Shown: positions 8,271 through 15,359 of the stretch, piece by piece
Numbering within the stretch: the first letter of the stretch is position 1
Layout: each line of letters starts with the position of its first letter
NCBI GenBank assembly: GCA_026225215.1
Contig: JAMFSI010000071.1
Coordinates: forward strand, 1-33,687
Length of the DNA: 33,687 nucleotides
Direction of reading: 5' to 3'
From: Sphingomonas palustris
Lineage (GTDB): Bacteria; Pseudomonadota; Alphaproteobacteria; Sphingomonadales; Sphingomonadaceae
Made by a program: the position numbers and the translations under genes
Notes under the pieces: generated by a model
What the model was told of the DNA's origin: nothing
Seen by the model: only the letters and a program-made list of their open reading frames with translations
Databases searched by the model: none

Positions 8271-8474
8271 GTGCGGATTGTCTTCGATGGTCGACAAGTC
8301 GAAAGCCTCGCCCCCAAGATCGCCAAACGGATCGCCCCCGATGCCGGCAGCCCGCTCGCCGAGGGAGTCATATTGCCCGCCGACCAGATCGTCGCCACCG
8401 TCGCCCGCCAATATCGGATGGGCCTTGGCCGGGCGGCAAATCTCGCTTCAACTTTTGCTACCGCATTCGCTTGA
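8271..8474 (+). CDS. Small hypothetical protein downstream of ribE
   Basis: A 67-residue open frame starting with GTG 40 bases after ribE, preceded by a fair ribosome binding site (CAGGGAGAACC). The translation (MRIVFDGRQVESLAPKIAKR at the start) is balanced in composition and looks protein-like, unlike the Arg/Pro-rich shadow frames on the other strand. It has no signal peptide or membrane segment. The 3' end overlaps the end of the convergent glutathione transferase gene by 17 bases. I do not recognise a family; whether it is translated is uncertain. Confidence 0.5.
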   Translation: MRIVFDGRQVESLAPKIAKRIAPDAGSPLAEGVILPADQIVATVARQYRMGLGRAANLASTFATAFA

Positions 8475-9204
8475 CCCCCGAATAGTCCTGCTCCGGCACC
8501 TTCTCGCTGCGCCCGAAGAAGCGATCGAGATCTTTCGGCGTGGCATCGGCCACGCTCCGTTGGGAGGCTTCGCTGAATTCGCCGAACACCCGCTCCTTGG
8601 CTTGTCTCACCGCCGGCCGGGCGGCGATCGCCTCGCGCCAGCGCTTCATATGCGGATACTCGGCCTGGTCGAAGCCATGGCGATCGATATATTCGGCCCA
8701 GGGAAAGGTGGCGATGTCGGCGATCGAATAGGCATCGCCGGCAATCCACTCGCGATCCGCCACCCGGCGATCGATCGCGCGGTATAGCGTCTCGGCGACT
8801 GAGCCATAGCGGCCGAAGCCATAAGGCTGGCTATTTTCCGGCAGCAGACGGAAATGGGTGAACTGCCCCAGCATCGGACCGATGGCGGACATCTGCACCA
8901 TCAGCCACTGCATCACCTCGTAGCGGTCCGGGCCGTGGTCGGGCAGGAACTGCCGGTAGTGTTCGGCGAGCCAGAACAGGATTGCCCCCGATTCAGCGAG
9001 CGGTCGGCCCAGCGCCGGATCGACCAGCACCGGCACCTTGCCGAGCGGGTTCAGCGCCTGGAAGGCGGGGGTGAACTGCTCGCCCTGGAATACCGCGACA
9101 TATTGGAGTGCATAGGCAAGGCCCAGTTCCTCGAGCATGATCGCCACCTTGATGACGTTGGGGCTGGAAACGCCGTAAAGTGTGATCGGGGCTGGATCGG
9201 TCAT
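8458..9204 (-). CDS. Glutathione S-transferase family protein
   Basis: Cytosolic glutathione transferase fold, 248 residues. The N-terminal thioredoxin-like domain contains TLYGVSSPNVIKVAIMLEELG, the cis-Pro region GKVPVLVD and the glutathione-contacting AESGAILFWLAEHY. The C-terminal helical domain contains the SIADIATFPW motif, the N-capping box with its buried Asp. The Ser/Asn-containing active-site loop (SSPN) and the overall pattern resemble the Nu-class YfcG/YghU enzymes, which act as disulfide-bond reductases, so that activity is a reasonable guess. A 30-residue tail beyond the usual end follows residue 215. It diverges from the cytochrome b gene across 168 bases without other genes and is probably monocistronic. 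Confidence 0.9.
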   Translation of the reverse strand: MTDPAPITLYGVSSPNVIKVAIMLEELGLAYALQYVAVFQGEQFTPAFQALNPLGKVPVLVDPALGRPLAESGAILFWLAEHYRQFLPDHGPDRYEVMQWLMVQMSAIGPMLGQFTHFRLLPENSQPYGFGRYGSVAETLYRAIDRRVADREWIAGDAYSIADIATFPWAEYIDRHGFDQAEYPHMKRWREAIAARPAVRQAKERVFGEFSEASQRSVADATPKDLDRFFGRSEKVPEQDYSGVKRMR

Positions 9205-9372
9205 GGCATGCTCTCCACATTTATCGACAATGGTTGCAAGCCTCCGTGATAGTTCGGAGTTCCCGGTGATCCAAGTCTCATGGACGCGGCGTAGAAAGAG
9301 CAGGCAATCTCGGCTTGTCGGAGTACCCGGCGAGCGGTACGCTCATACCGACTTGGCCGGGGAGCCCGCACC

Positions 9373-10239
9373 GTGTCCGACATGATCGATCCCTCACCAC
9401 CCACTGGCGGTGATCTCGTGCGCCGACATCGGCGCTCCACCCGCATCTGGCACTGGCTTAACGCCTGGATATTGGCGGTGATGCTGATGAGCGGGCTGAT
9501 GATCTTCAATGCTCACCCGCATCTCTACTGGGGGCAATACGGCGCCAATTTCGATCGCGCCTGGTTCGAGATCGGCGCCAGCGGCGGTTCCGGCACGGTC
9601 CGGATGGGCGCGCTGACGCTGCATACCACCGGCCTGCTGGGGCTGTCCTACGGCGCCGATGGTCATGCCAACTCAGTAGCGTTCCCTGGTTGGATCACGA
9701 TCCCCTCGCATTACAGCCTGGCCGACGCTCGCATCTGGCATCTGGCCTTCGCGGTGCTGCTACTGGTGGCATGGCCGGCCTATGTGCTTGTGTCCCTGGT
9801 CAACGGCCATGTCAGGCGCGATCTGGTAATCACGCGCCACGAATGGGCGCCGGCGCATATCTGGCACGATATCAAGGAACATGCGCGGCTGCGCTTCCCC
9901 ACCGGGGCTGCCGCGCTCCATTACAATATCCTGCAGAAACTGGCCTATGGCACGGTGCTGTTCGGGCTATTGCCGCTGATCCTGCTCACCGGCCTTACCC
10001 TGTCGCCGGGCATGGACGCAGCGTGGCCATGGTTGACCGTGCTATTCGGCGGACGGCAATCGGCACGCTCGTTGCATTTTCTCGCCATGCTTGGGCTGAT
10101 CGCCTTCTTTATCGTCCATATCGTCATGGTGGTGTTGGCCGGACCGTTCAACGAGGTGCGCTCGATGGTCACCGGCTGGTACCGGCTGCCGCGCGCACGG
10201 CACCCTGTCATCGTACCTGCGCCCGAGTCGGGGAATTGA
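9373..10239 (+). CDS. Cytochrome b561-like membrane subunit
   Basis: A di-haem b-type cytochrome of the cytochrome b561 / Ni-Fe hydrogenase b-subunit group, 288 residues. Hydrophobic helices include one with RIWHWLNAWILAVMLMSGLMIF (first His ligand region), another with ARIWHLAFAVLLLVAWPAYVLV, a third in TVLFGLLPLILLTGLTLSPGM and a last with LHFLAMLGLIAFFIVHIVMVVL, which carries two His residues. These are suitable haem ligands. The GTG at 9373 follows GGGGAG at a distance of eight bases. The stop overlaps the start of the molybdopterin enzyme gene by four bases. It is inferred to pass electrons between the quinone pool and that partner enzyme. Confidence 0.88.
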   Translation: MSDMIDPSPPTGGDLVRRHRRSTRIWHWLNAWILAVMLMSGLMIFNAHPHLYWGQYGANFDRAWFEIGASGGSGTVRMGALTLHTTGLLGLSYGADGHANSVAFPGWITIPSHYSLADARIWHLAFAVLLLVAWPAYVLVSLVNGHVRRDLVITRHEWAPAHIWHDIKEHARLRFPTGAAALHYNILQKLAYGTVLFGLLPLILLTGLTLSPGMDAAWPWLTVLFGGRQSARSLHFLAMLGLIAFFIVHIVMVVLAGPFNEVRSMVTGWYRLPRARHPVIVPAPESGN

Positions 10240-11000
10240 GCGCTCCCCTGCTCTCCCGGCGTCGGCTGCTGGGCGCTGGCGCGCTGGGCACCGCGGGCCT
10301 GCTCTCGGGCTGCGACAAGCTCGGCGACAATCCCGGTTTTCGCGGGCTGCTCGAAGATGTCGGGCAAGCCCATCGCGCGACACAGCGGCTGCTGATCGGG
10401 CGCACCGCGCTGGCCCGTGAATTCAGCGAAGCCGAGATGTCGCCGATCTTTCGCAGCAACGGCAGCGTGGATGTCGCCGACCGCGCTTACCAGACCCATG
10501 TTGCGCAAGGCTTTGCCAACTGGCGGCTGCAAGTCGGCGGCCTGGTGCAACACCCGCTGGCGCTGCCGTTGTCAGCGCTCCAGGCGATGCCCCAGCGCCA
10601 GCAGATCACCCGCCACGATTGCGTCGAAGGCTGGAGCGCGATCGCCAAGTGGCAAGGGCCGCAGCTCGGCGCGATCATCGCCCAGGCCGGGCTGCTGCCG
10701 CAAGCGCGCTATCTGGTGCTGCATTGCGCCGACACTTTGCTGGACGCGCCCTATTACGAATCGATCGACCTGATCGATGGCTTTCACCCGCAGACGATCC
10801 TCGCCTGGCGCATGAACGACGCCCCGCTGACCGTGGCCCATGGCGCCCCGATCCGGCTGCGGGTCGAGCGCCAGCTCGGCTACAAGCAGGCCAAATACGT
10901 CATGGCGATCGAAGCGCGAGCCTCCCTGGCCGGACTTTATGGCGGCAAGGGCGGGCTCTGGGAGGATAAGCGCGGCTATCAGTGGTATGCGGGAATTTGA
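10236..11000 (+). CDS. Molybdopterin-dependent oxidoreductase with Tat and lipobox signals
   Basis: Sulfite-oxidase/MsrP-type molybdopterin domain protein of 254 residues. The N terminus SRRRLLGAGALGTAGLLSGC combines a twin-arginine motif with a lipobox ending at Cys26, so a folded, cofactor-loaded, lipid-anchored periplasmic enzyme is predicted. The molybdenum ligand is probably Cys129 in RHDCVEGWSAIAKW, typical of this fold, followed by APYYESIDL and GAPIRLRVERQLGYKQAKYV. The best start is TTG 10236, overlapping the cytochrome b561 stop as TTGA, which indicates translational coupling; the frame stays open far upstream but over the cytochrome gene. The two genes should form a membrane redox module. 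The substrate is unknown, possibly a sulfoxide or other S/N-oxide. Confidence 0.87.
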   Translation: MSAPLLSRRRLLGAGALGTAGLLSGCDKLGDNPGFRGLLEDVGQAHRATQRLLIGRTALAREFSEAEMSPIFRSNGSVDVADRAYQTHVAQGFANWRLQVGGLVQHPLALPLSALQAMPQRQQITRHDCVEGWSAIAKWQGPQLGAIIAQAGLLPQARYLVLHCADTLLDAPYYESIDLIDGFHPQTILAWRMNDAPLTVAHGAPIRLRVERQLGYKQAKYVMAIEARASLAGLYGGKGGLWEDKRGYQWYAGI

Positions 11001-11038
11001 AAGATTAGTGCACGACGACCGAAACCCATCCGTCTATG

Positions 11039-11109
11039 CTGAGCTTGTCGAAGCACTGCCTTCTTCTAGTAACCCACAGAAAAGAAAGGCAATCCTTCGA
11101 CAAGCTCAG
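11039..11109. repeat. Inverted repeat between convergent genes
   Basis: Perfect 15-base arms, CTGAGCTTGTCGAAG at 11039-11053 and its reverse complement at 11095-11109, separated by 41 bases. The arms resemble a palindromic intergenic element widely scattered in proteobacterial genomes. It lies between the convergent molybdopterin enzyme and CoA-transferase genes and could terminate both transcripts. Confidence 0.75.
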
Positions 11110-11179
11110 GACGGACGGGAAAAGATACTTGGGTCGCGATTAACCCAACTTCGATATAGGAGAGCAACGCGGCCTTGCT

Positions 11180-12403
11180 TCAGCCGATCACTCGCCGTTC
11201 CTTCAGCCCGCTAATTTCATCCCAGGACAGGCCGAGATCGAGCAGCGCCGTCTCGGTATGCTCGCCCAGCTCCGGCGCCCGCAAAGGTTGGGCGCTGCGC
11301 CCATCGAACTGCGCCGGCGATGTCACCAGGCTGAGGTTCGTACCGTTCACCATTTCGACCTCGGCCATGTAGCCGTTAGCCGCGACCTGAGGATCGTCCA
11401 GCACCTCGCGCGCGGTCTGCATCGGCGCCCACACCCCCTTGGCGGGTTTGAGCACCTCGCACCATTCGGCATAATCGCGGCTGGCGAAGATGGCATCGAG
11501 CGTCTCGACGCATTCGCGGGCATTGGTCTTGCGCGTGGCCATGTCGATGAAGCGAGGTTCGTCGATCAATTCGGGATGGCCAAGTACCTTGCAGAGATCG
11601 GGCCAATAACGATCCCCCTCCATCATGTTGAGGTGAATGAAGCGCCCATCGCGAGTCCGATAAGGCCCGGTCATCGGGTTCCACGTCGCCTTGCGATTGT
11701 GAACGCGCGGTGGCGCCTCGGGGTTCTGTCCGGCATGGGTGATTTCCGGCTGCAATTGCCACATGCCGACATTCATCAGCGACACATCCACCACCGAAGC
11801 CTCGCCGGTCGTCGCCCGCTTGTACATCGCCGCCGCGATCGCCCCCGCTATGGTGAGCCCGCCGACGACATCGCCGAACGCCGGCCGCTGCATCACCGGC
11901 TGCTCGGCCTGGGGCGGCGTGAAGGCCGCGCCGAGCCCGGCGCGCATCCAATAGGCCGCCGCGTCATAACCACCGCGCTGCACATCCGGCCCGCGCGCGC
12001 CATAGCCCGACCCGCGCACGTAAATGATGTCGGGATTATGGGCGCGGATATCCTCGACGTTGATCTTAAGCCGGCTGCGCGCATCCGGTCGCATATTGGT
12101 CAGGAAGACATCGTAATCCTTGACCATGCGGTACAGCAGCTCGCGCCCTTCGGGCTGTTTGAGGTCGATGGACACCGACTGTTTGCCACGGTTGGTGAGC
12201 TGGAAACTGGCGTCGATACCGCCATGAGTAGAATGCAATCCCAGGGTGACGAGACTGCGATAGGGATCGCCCGTCTCCGGATGCTCGATCTTGACGACCT
12301 CTGCCCCCCATTCATGCAGCACGCCTCCAGCGATGGGGACGAAAACATGGCTGGCGATTTCCAGAATACGCACGCCCGATAGCGGGCCCGACGGCTGAGT
12401 CAT
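11180..12403 (-). CDS. Class III CoA-transferase (CaiB/BaiF family)
   Basis: Family III CoA-transferases move CoA between carboxylic acids through an aspartyl-CoA thioester. This 407-residue protein has the family landmarks: the start PLSGVRILEIASHVFVPIAG, GAEVVKIEHPETGDPYR, the NRGKQSVSIDLK block, and the catalytic Asp, most likely Asp147 in the G-G-Y-D segment. The GxxxVVGGLTIAGAIAAA segment and the MTGPYRTRDGRFIHLNM stretch also fit. ATG 12403 is preferred; GTG 12406 is equally placed relative to the GGGAG ribosome binding site. It diverges from the adenylate-forming enzyme gene, which is also a carboxylate-activating protein, so both may serve one catabolic route. The acid substrate cannot be read from sequence. 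Confidence 0.92.
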   Translation of the reverse strand: MTQPSGPLSGVRILEIASHVFVPIAGGVLHEWGAEVVKIEHPETGDPYRSLVTLGLHSTHGGIDASFQLTNRGKQSVSIDLKQPEGRELLYRMVKDYDVFLTNMRPDARSRLKINVEDIRAHNPDIIYVRGSGYGARGPDVQRGGYDAAAYWMRAGLGAAFTPPQAEQPVMQRPAFGDVVGGLTIAGAIAAAMYKRATTGEASVVDVSLMNVGMWQLQPEITHAGQNPEAPPRVHNRKATWNPMTGPYRTRDGRFIHLNMMEGDRYWPDLCKVLGHPELIDEPRFIDMATRKTNARECVETLDAIFASRDYAEWCEVLKPAKGVWAPMQTAREVLDDPQVAANGYMAEVEMVNGTNLSLVTSPAQFDGRSAQPLRAPELGEHTETALLDLGLSWDEISGLKERRVIG

Positions 12404-12473
12404 CACGCAATACTCCCAAGCACCGCCCCAGGTACCGCCATTATGCGGACGACGGATTATAGGTCCAGCCTTA

Positions 12474-12505
12474 GTCCGGAGCGGACATAAAACAAGCAGT
12501 TGTTT
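12474..12505. promoter_or_regulatory. Two small palindromes in a divergent promoter region
   Basis: The 215-base gap between the divergent CoA-transferase and LuxE-like genes (12404-12618) contains GTCCG-GAG-CGGAC at 12474-12486 and AAACAA-GCAG-TTGTTT at 12490-12505, side by side. They may be operators for a regulator controlling both genes. No regulator is encoded next to them, and no clear -35/-10 pair was found. Confidence 0.35.
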
Positions 12506-12618
12506 GGGTCGAGCCCGGCGCTTATGCTGAGTCGCATATTACCAAATCTCGGCCCCCCGGACCGAGCAGAACAAGTCCCGACCAACGAGTCGGATCATCG
12601 CAAGAGAGGAATGGCGAA

Positions 12619-13980
12619 ATGGCGACAACCGCACAATTGGAGTCCCAGGTCGATCGGCTGGTCAACATGGTCGAGGACGAGAACCCGTTCGAGGCATCTT
12701 TCGACGAGCTGCGCGAGGCACAAGCTGAGGCGGTGAACGAACGGTTCCAGAGCCGGGTCGACCAGATCAAACTGCTGCGCAACCGCGCCGAGGAAGGCGG
12801 CGTCTCCGAGATTCGCCGCATGGAAGACATCGTCCCCCTGCTGTTCGCGCACACGGCGTATAAATCTTATCCGGAAAGCTGGCTGGTCGAGGAAAAATGG
12901 GATCGCCTGGGCAAATGGCTCGATACGGTTTCGACCTATCGGGTGAAGCCGATGGATACCAGCAAGGTGACCGGGCTCGACGATTGGCTGAATCTGCTCA
13001 CCACGCAGGAGCACTATGTCTCCTGTTCGAGCGGCACCACCGGCAAATGCTCGATGATGAATGCAACGGCGATCGATCTGGATTTCTGCGGCCGCGCGCT
13101 GCTCGAAACGATCAAATGGGCCGGGCTCAAGCCCAATCAGGACCGCATGATGATCAGCTGCGGCCAGGTCGCATCGACGCCGCGCAACACCGCGACCGGC
13201 AGGCCGATGTTCGAGGCGCTGGTCGATCCCTCGGTCACGCCGTTCCGGGCCGATGCGCCGCCGATCACCATCGGCAGCATCACCGAGATGGTAGTGATGC
13301 GCAAGAAGATCGCCGAGGGCAGCGCCACCCCCAGCGACATTGCCTATTTCGAGGAAGTGGCGGAAGCGCGGGCGAAATCGGTCGCATCGGTGACCGAACA
13401 GGCGGCCGATGCTCTGATCGCCAATCGCCACCGCAAATTGCATATCACCGGGCTGTTCGGGCCGATGTACCAGGTGGCGGCGCTGCTGCGCGAGCGCGGC
13501 TTTTCGGGCAAGGATTTCGCCGAAAACAGCACCTATATCAGCGGCGGATTGAAGCGCATGGCGGTGCCCGATAATTATCAGGACATCATCCTCAGCACCT
13601 TCAACATCACCCCCGACCGCATCGCTCACGCCTATGGCATGCAGGAAATCAACACCACTGCGCCGCGTTGTCGTCATGGCCGTTATCACGTCGCCCCGTG
13701 GGTCGTGCTGTTGTTGCTCGACGAGTCCGGCGAAAACCTGATTGCCCCGCCAGCGACGGGCGAAGTCGAAGGCCGTGCCGCCTTTTACGATCTGTCGATG
13801 GATGGCCGCTGGGGCGGGGTCATTTCCGGTGACAAGATCCGCGCAATCTGGGAGCCATGCGCCTGCGGCAATCGCAGCCCGTCGATCGCCCCCGACATCC
13901 AGCGCTACGCCGACCTCGCCAGCGGTGACAAGATCGCCTGCTCAGGCACCATCGACGCCTATGTTCGGGGCGTTACGTGA
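12619..13980 (+). CDS. LuxE/PaaK-like adenylate-forming enzyme
   Basis: An ANL-superfamily carboxylate-activating protein of 453 residues. The phosphate-binding motif is clear as SSGTTGK (137-143). A later AYGMQEINTTAPRC corresponds to the Y-G-x-x-E motif, and SMDGRWGGVISGDKI to the ribose-binding Asp motif. A CACGNRSPSI segment near the C terminus resembles LuxE acyl-protein synthetases and phenylacetate-CoA ligases. The canonical C-terminal lysine domain seems absent, as in LuxE. A ribosome binding site (AGAGAGGA) precedes the ATG. LuxE transfers the activated acyl group to a protein Cys; no LuxC-type reductase is nearby, so the acceptor is unknown. The gene lies between a CoA-transferase and a TauD-type dioxygenase, and is followed by a strong hairpin. 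Confidence 0.78.
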   Translation: MATTAQLESQVDRLVNMVEDENPFEASFDELREAQAEAVNERFQSRVDQIKLLRNRAEEGGVSEIRRMEDIVPLLFAHTAYKSYPESWLVEEKWDRLGKWLDTVSTYRVKPMDTSKVTGLDDWLNLLTTQEHYVSCSSGTTGKCSMMNATAIDLDFCGRALLETIKWAGLKPNQDRMMISCGQVASTPRNTATGRPMFEALVDPSVTPFRADAPPITIGSITEMVVMRKKIAEGSATPSDIAYFEEVAEARAKSVASVTEQAADALIANRHRKLHITGLFGPMYQVAALLRERGFSGKDFAENSTYISGGLKRMAVPDNYQDIILSTFNITPDRIAHAYGMQEINTTAPRCRHGRYHVAPWVVLLLLDESGENLIAPPATGEVEGRAAFYDLSMDGRWGGVISGDKIRAIWEPCACGNRSPSIAPDIQRYADLASGDKIACSGTIDAYVRGVT

Positions 13981-13991
13981 GCGTCTGATTG

Positions 13992-14121
13992 GAAATTAGC
14001 TGCGCTAATTTCAGTCTGTGCCGTCCCGCTCCCCCGGCCCAGCCACCCAGTTAAGGTACCCTGTGGGTGGTACCAACCGGGGGGGGGGGGACGGCACAGA
14101 CTATCCGAAACGAAGTTTCGG
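13992..14121. repeat. Nested palindromic element between convergent genes
   Basis: A 130-base symmetric element. On the left is a hairpin AAATTAGC-TGC-GCTAATTT (about 13993-14011). Inside it lie perfect 15-base arms AGTCTGTGCCGTCCC (14013-14027) and its reverse complement (14088-14102), with inner arms CCCCCGG (14031-14037) and CCGGGGG (14077-14083) and a further CCACCCA / TGGGTGG pair. A run of 12 G occupies 14079-14090. On the right is a hairpin CCGAAAC-GAA-GTTTCGG (14105-14121). The element separates the ends of the LuxE-like and dioxygenase genes and probably terminates both. The right part matches the repeat at 11-48. Confidence 0.8.
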
Positions 14122-14122
14122 G

Positions 14123-14944
14123 TCAGGCACTAAGCGTCTCCGAGGGCTTTTGCTCCTTGAGCCGGGCGACCTGCTCCAGAAAGCCCCTGGTCCCGAGCTG
14201 CACGCGCCGCACGATCCGCTTGCCCCGCGCAAGTTCGGCGACTGCGGTGCGGGCATGCTGGATCGCAAGATTGTTCCAGACCACCAGATCGCCTTCGCGC
14301 CAGACGTGCTCATAGCGCCGCTCGGGCGCGTAGAGCGTGGCAAAGGCCTGCTGCAGGATTTCGGCGCTACGCTGCGGCGAGAGGCCTTCGATCAGATCGA
14401 CGTGACCCTCGGTGACGAAGAGCAGCGGCTGGCCGGTTTCCGGATGGAGCATGCGCGCGGGGTGCCAATATTCGAACTCGGCCATGCCGAGATCGATGTC
14501 GCTGTCGCTGACGAAGACATGCCGCGCCTTGCGCCCGGCGAGTTCGCGCTGCAATTCCTCGGGTAGCAATCGCCAACCCACGGCATTGCTGATGTAAGTG
14601 GTGGAGGTCGGCCCGTCGGGTAATTCCTGGGGGCACAGGCTGATCCCCGCCAACGGATGTTCGAGAAAAGTGATGTCGGCGTGGAACGGCAGCACGAACC
14701 GCCCGGTGGGGTCGGCATTGTCCAGCACCGTCCAGCGCGTTCCTTCGCTGAGCACGGGGCCGAACCAGCCGGTCACTTCGACTTGCCGGTCGGGCGAGAT
14801 CGTCCGGGCGCCACGGAAGATCACGAGATGATGCTCGAGATAGGCTTGTTTCAGCCGGGCGAGATCTTCGGGATCGCCTCCAGCCTCGAGATCGAAGTCC
14901 GCAACTTCGACCCCGAAACCCTGCGGCAAAGGTTTTATCCGCAT
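14123..14944 (-). CDS. TauD/TfdA family 2-oxoglutarate dioxygenase
   Basis: Fe(II)/2-oxoglutarate-dependent oxygenases of this family hydroxylate carbons next to a leaving group, as in taurine or chlorophenoxyacetate cleavage. In this 273-residue protein the iron ligands are FHADITF (His88, Asp90) and the distal His230 in NLAIQHAR, and the 2-oxoglutarate-binding Arg is probably Arg246 or Arg247 in GKRIVRRVQL. ATG 14944 is preferred because GGAGAG precedes it at normal spacing; a further ATG lies at 14956. The stop codon lies inside the repeated element at 14092-14129. The protein is convergent to the LuxE-like gene. The substrate is unknown; pairing with a CoA-transferase and an adenylate-forming enzyme suggests catabolism of a carboxylic or ether-linked compound. 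Confidence 0.9.
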   Translation of the reverse strand: MRIKPLPQGFGVEVADFDLEAGGDPEDLARLKQAYLEHHLVIFRGARTISPDRQVEVTGWFGPVLSEGTRWTVLDNADPTGRFVLPFHADITFLEHPLAGISLCPQELPDGPTSTTYISNAVGWRLLPEELQRELAGRKARHVFVSDSDIDLGMAEFEYWHPARMLHPETGQPLLFVTEGHVDLIEGLSPQRSAEILQQAFATLYAPERRYEHVWREGDLVVWNNLAIQHARTAVAELARGKRIVRRVQLGTRGFLEQVARLKEQKPSETLSA

Positions 14945-15359
14945 ACCTCTCTCCATTGTCTGTGCCGCGCAGTGTGAATTTAGCTTGCGGCCAAGTCAAA
15001 TTGTGACGGGAACCCAAGGCGATGCGCATATTCGCCGCTCGCTTCAGGATCAGTATCGTTTCACGTATAAATACTTATTTTTTAACCGCCTTGTCGGCCT
15101 GCCCGAATTAACCACTATCACCGCCGCCCGCTCCATTAACCCATTGCGAAATTATGCTAAAATGGGAGGTAGCTGAGGCACGAGGGGTGGCCGCAATGCC
15201 GGTCGGATGGGAGTATTCGGCCCAAACCCAGCCCCAATTCGCTGACCCCTTGCACGAACAATTAAGACATGCCGCCTAGTGTGGGATGGTTAATGTTTCA
15301 GTTCAACCCATGCCCGTCCACGCCGATCATGCCAATCAACCTGGTATCGAGGAATGACT
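14945..15359. promoter_or_regulatory. Long divergent intergenic region with a possible promoter
   Basis: A 415-base region between the dioxygenase and TonB-dependent receptor genes with no coding frame I can support. It is more AT-rich than its surroundings around 15060-15110. A reasonable sigma70-type promoter toward the receptor is TTCAGG at 15043-15048 and TATAAA at 15066-15071, 17 bases apart. That leaves a leader of about 280 bases before the receptor's ATG. No known riboswitch was recognised in it. Confidence 0.4.

Noticed and set aside
9690..10235. N-terminal extension of the molybdopterin oxidoreductase frame
   Set aside because: It would overlap the cytochrome gene almost entirely; the TTG overlap start gives a normal signal peptide instead.
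12595..13689. 364-codon antisense frame over the LuxE-like gene
   Set aside because: Rich in His/Arg/Gly, with no recognisable motifs, while the plus-strand gene has a full set of ANL motifs.
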